Shown in pieces: positions 23,761 to 26,263 of a stretch of DNA of 26,263 bases; within the stretch, counting starts at the first letter, position 1, and every line of letters begins with the position of its first letter. The notes below the pieces were generated by a model, which saw nothing but the letters and a program-made list of their open reading frames with translations, did no database searches and was not told where the DNA came from. Origin of the DNA: JBFWQM01 sp050249455 (GTDB lineage: Bacteria > Pseudomonadota > Alphaproteobacteria > MPNO01 > VGEU01); contig JBFWQM010000053.1 in NCBI GenBank assembly GCA_050249455.1, positions 1-26,263 of the forward strand, in the 5' to 3' direction. Made by a program: the position numbers and the translations under genes.

Positions 23761-24870
23761 GTGACCGAATCCCCCCGCCGCGTGATGCGACGCGACCCCG
23801 ACCCGCATTTGTTCCGGCCGCTGGTGCTGCGGTCGGTGACCGCGCGCAACCGGATCATGATGTCGCCGATGTGCCAGTATTCCGCGACCGACGGCATGCC
23901 GGCCGACTGGCACTTCGTCCATCTGGGCAGCCGCGCGGTCGGCGGCGCCGGGATCGTGTCCACGGAGGTGGTGCACGTCGGCGCGGAAGGCCGGATCACC
24001 CCCAACTGCCTCGGCCTGTGGAACGACGCGCAACGTGACGCCTTCGCCCGCATCGCCGCCTTCGTCGCCGCGCAAGGGGCGGTGCCGGCGATCCAGATCG
24101 GCCATGCCGGGCGCAAGGCCTCGATCTCGCGGCCTTGGGACGGCAACCGGCCGCTCGGGCCGCACGAGGGCGGCTGGCGGGTGATCGGGCCGTCCGCCCT
24201 GCCGTTCGCCGACGACTACCCGACGCCTGCGGCGATGACCACCACCGACATCGCGCGCGTGCACGACGACTTCGCCGCCGCCGCCCGGCGCGCCCGCGAG
24301 GCCGGCTTCAAGCTGATCGAGCTGCACTGCGCCCACGGCTACCTGGCACACCAGTTCCTGTCGCCGATCGCCAACGCGCGCACCGACGCCTATGGCGGCT
24401 CGGTCGAGAACCGGGCCCGTTTCACGGTCGAGCTGGTCGCCGCGGTGCGCCGCGAGTGGCCGGCCGACCTGCCGCTCCTGGTCCGCCTGTCGTGCACCGA
24501 CTGGGTCGAGGGCGGCTTCGACATCGAGGGCGCGGTCGACCTGGCGCGCCGCCTCAAGGCTGGCGGCGGGGTCGACCTGATCGACTGCTCGTCGGGCGGG
24601 CTCGACCCGCGCCAGCGCATCCCGGTCCACCCCGGCTACCAGGTTCCCTTCGCCGCGCGGATCCGCCGCGACGCCGGCATCGCGACCGGGGCGGTCGGCC
24701 TGCTGCACAGCCCGGATGCCGCAGAGGCGGTGCTGGGCAACGGCCAGGCCGACCTGATCATCATGGGCCGCACCCTGCTGGCCGACCCGTACTGGCCGAT
24801 GCGCGCGGCGAAGGCGCTACGCAAGCCCGCCGCCTGGCCGGTGCAGTACGAGCGGGCCGACATCTTCTGA
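23761..24870 (+). CDS. NADH:flavin oxidoreductase, Old Yellow Enzyme family (YqjM-like)
   Basis: A 369-residue FMN-dependent ene-reductase. It has the thermophilic-like/YqjM-class active site: C38 and Y40 in SPMCQYSA, QIGHAGRKAS, H189 and H192 in ELHCAHGYLAHQFLSP, and YGGSVENRARF. The spacing between C38/Y40 and H189/H192 equals that in Bacillus YqjM. The enzyme would reduce activated C=C bonds with NAD(P)H. The start is GTG 23761, with AAGGAG about eight bases upstream. The 67-base gap after dinB shows no gene. A short GC-rich palindrome (24895-24906) follows the stop but has no T-run. Confidence 0.93.
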   Translation: MTESPRRVMRRDPDPHLFRPLVLRSVTARNRIMMSPMCQYSATDGMPADWHFVHLGSRAVGGAGIVSTEVVHVGAEGRITPNCLGLWNDAQRDAFARIAAFVAAQGAVPAIQIGHAGRKASISRPWDGNRPLGPHEGGWRVIGPSALPFADDYPTPAAMTTTDIARVHDDFAAAARRAREAGFKLIELHCAHGYLAHQFLSPIANARTDAYGGSVENRARFTVELVAAVRREWPADLPLLVRLSCTDWVEGGFDIEGAVDLARRLKAGGGVDLIDCSSGGLDPRQRIPVHPGYQVPFAARIRRDAGIATGAVGLLHSPDAAEAVLGNGQADLIIMGRTLLADPYWPMRAAKALRKPAAWPVQYERADIF

Positions 24871-24987
24871 TTCGCCGGATGGCCGATTGCGCGGGCCGGC
24901 GCCGGCTGTCATACCACTGACCCAGAGCCGTCACGCGGCATCAACCGTCGCCGCGGGCGGCCGGAGCACAACGCGGGGGCCGGGCCG

Positions 24988-26263
24988 GTGGGAGTTCTGT
25001 TTCGTGGGTGCGCGCTGGCGGCGATGCTGCTCGCGGCGCCGGCGGCGGCGCAGGTCCAGCCGCGCGGGTTCTACCTCGAAGGCATCGGCGTCAACATCTG
25101 GCCGGAATTGTCCGACCTGAAGGACTCCGTCCTGTCGCCCGGCGCCACGCAGACATTGCGCCTGGAGAACGACTACGGCTTCGGCGGGGCCGCGGGCTAC
25201 GCCTTCGGCAACGGCATCCGGGCGGAGGTCGAGACCACGTTGCGGGTGCTCGACCTGGACGCGTTCTCCGGCCGCGCGCTGGGGCTGGCCGCCGCGTCGT
25301 CGGAGCTGAACGGCGACAGCACCTCGCTGCCGATCATGCTGAACGGCTACTACGACCTGGATCTCGGCGCGGCGGTCGACGGGCTGCCGCTCTACCTCTA
25401 TGTCGGCGCCGGCGTCGGCTACAGCCATTTCGAGCTGTCGAACGATTCGGTCGGGCTCAAGCTGAGCGACTGGGTGTTCGCCTACCAGGGGATGGCGGGC
25501 CTGCGCATGCGCGTCGCGCCGCGGCTGTTCCTGCGCGCCGGCTACAAGTATTTCGCGACCGCCGACGCCCAGCTCGGCTCGACCGAGATGAGCTACGCCA
25601 CCCACAACCTGGAGCTCGGTCTGGCGTGGCAGTTCGGCCGCTTCGTCGGCGCGGCGGGCGACGCCGCCGTCCCGCCCGCGCCGTCGGCGCCGCCGGAGAC
25701 GCGCCCGGCCGGCCTCTACGTCGAGGTGTTCGGCACCGCCAATGCCACCGCCACGGCGAAGCTCGACGACCCGCGGCTGCCGTCCGGCGGCACGCTGGAC
25801 TTCGACAGCAAGCGGCAGATGGTGTTCGACCGCCGCGCCGGCGGGGGCTTCGCGGCCGGCTACGCGATGGGCGGCGGCTGGCGCACGGAGTTCGAGTTCG
25901 TCTACCGCAACCTCGGCCACTACGACCTCAAGGGCGGCGGCTTCGGGCTGACACGCGACGTCGGGTCGTTCCCCGGCTACACCTACCTCGTCACCTCCGC
26001 CGTCAACGGCTACTACGACTTCGACGTCGGGATGGCGTTCCAGGGCATGCCGATCGTGCCCTATGTCGGGGCGGGCGTCGGGGTGGCGAGCGTGCACATC
26101 GAGAGCGACCCCTACGGCATCGACGACCGCGACGCCGCGGTCGCCGTCCAGGCGATGCTGGGAGCGAAGATCCGCATCCGCCCGCACCTCTACGCCCGGC
26201 TGGGCTACCGCTACGTGCGCACCAGCGACGTGGAGCTCGCCGGCACGCAGCTCCACATGGCGG
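24988..26263 (+). CDS. Outer-membrane protein with two tandem beta-barrel repeats (partial, runs off the window)
   Basis: The frame starts with GTG 24988 (alternative ATG 25024) and is open for 425 codons to the window end. A signal peptide occupies residues 1-22 (cleavage at AAAQ). Residues 27-220 form an OmpA/OmpW-like 8-stranded barrel domain; a Pro/Ala linker follows (227-240), then a second copy from 241. The copies match clearly: GFYLEGIGVN/GLYVEVFGTA, GGAAGYAFGNG/GGFAAGYAMGGG, NGYYDLDLG/NGYYDFDVG, YVGAGVGYSHFE/YVGAGVGVASVHIE, RAGYKY/RLGYRY. It is likely an outer-membrane surface protein of unknown role. No strong Shine-Dalgarno is seen for GTG 24988; a GGGGG run lies about ten bases upstream. 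Confidence 0.8.
   Translation, partial: MGVLFRGCALAAMLLAAPAAAQVQPRGFYLEGIGVNIWPELSDLKDSVLSPGATQTLRLENDYGFGGAAGYAFGNGIRAEVETTLRVLDLDAFSGRALGLAAASSELNGDSTSLPIMLNGYYDLDLGAAVDGLPLYLYVGAGVGYSHFELSNDSVGLKLSDWVFAYQGMAGLRMRVAPRLFLRAGYKYFATADAQLGSTEMSYATHNLELGLAWQFGRFVGAAGDAAVPPAPSAPPETRPAGLYVEVFGTANATATAKLDDPRLPSGGTLDFDSKRQMVFDRRAGGGFAAGYAMGGGWRTEFEFVYRNLGHYDLKGGGFGLTRDVGSFPGYTYLVTSAVNGYYDFDVGMAFQGMPIVPYVGAGVGVASVHIESDPYGIDDRDAAVAVQAMLGAKIRIRPHLYARLGYRYVRTSDVELAGTQLHMA

Noticed and set aside
22419..24708. Minus-strand frames extending upstream of yqgE and opposite dinB and the Old Yellow Enzyme gene
   Set aside because: The YqgE domain and signal peptide define the real start near 22418. The upstream extension only mirrors dinB.
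1..26263. Search for CRISPR arrays, tRNA/rRNA genes, transposases, phage or toxin-antitoxin genes
   Set aside because: No regularly spaced repeats, cloverleaf-like sequences or mobile-element proteins were seen by reading. A covariance-model scan could still reveal small RNAs.

Overview
The window is one strand-mixed stretch of a very GC-rich chromosome. Codon third positions are almost always G or C, Shine-Dalgarno sequences are GGAG-like, and protein types (FixJ-type regulator, DinB with an N-terminal zinc ribbon, Rcp1-like signalling genes, split Mrp antiporter operon) all point to an alphaproteobacterium, plausibly of the Rhodospirillales/Reyranella-like groups. That placement is inference. 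No tRNA, rRNA, CRISPR array, transposase or prophage gene was found, so this reads as ordinary chromosome with some unusual gene combinations.

Left part (1-2.6 kb): the 5' part of a secreted protein of unknown function, a metallo-beta-lactamase-fold hydrolase with all metal ligands, a cold-shock protein followed by a strong hairpin, then a gene-free stretch and a small hypothetical gene with an Arg/Pro-rich tail. At 2.8-7.4 kb lies a forward three-gene signalling operon: a membrane histidine kinase with a phytochrome-type kinase core, a stand-alone Rcp1-like receiver, and a REC-PAS-kinase-REC hybrid kinase. It is followed by an HPP-family membrane protein and a secreted trypsin-like protease with a PEP-CTERM-like tail, whose 3' end overlaps a convergent ridA gene.

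Centre (9.5-17 kb): a reverse-strand, translationally coupled operon of ten membrane proteins in the order mnhE-F-G-(MrpA C-terminal half)-B-C-D, then an MrpA/NuoL-like subunit, a 79-residue membrane protein and a third antiporter-like subunit. This is the gene order of the ion-translocating half of the Mbh hydrogenase, but no hydrogenase genes are in the window. The complex should exchange Na+ (or another cation) for H+.

Right part (17.1-26.3 kb): just upstream on the same strand lies a compact operon of a cytochrome P450, a MASE1 membrane histidine kinase and a FixJ-like regulator. Beyond it are yajQ and a second RidA-like gene, then a YqgE/AlgH protein with a signal peptide whose start lies only nine bases from the divergent dinB gene. 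The window closes with an Old Yellow Enzyme reductase and an outer-membrane protein made of two tandem beta-barrel repeats, cut by the window edge.
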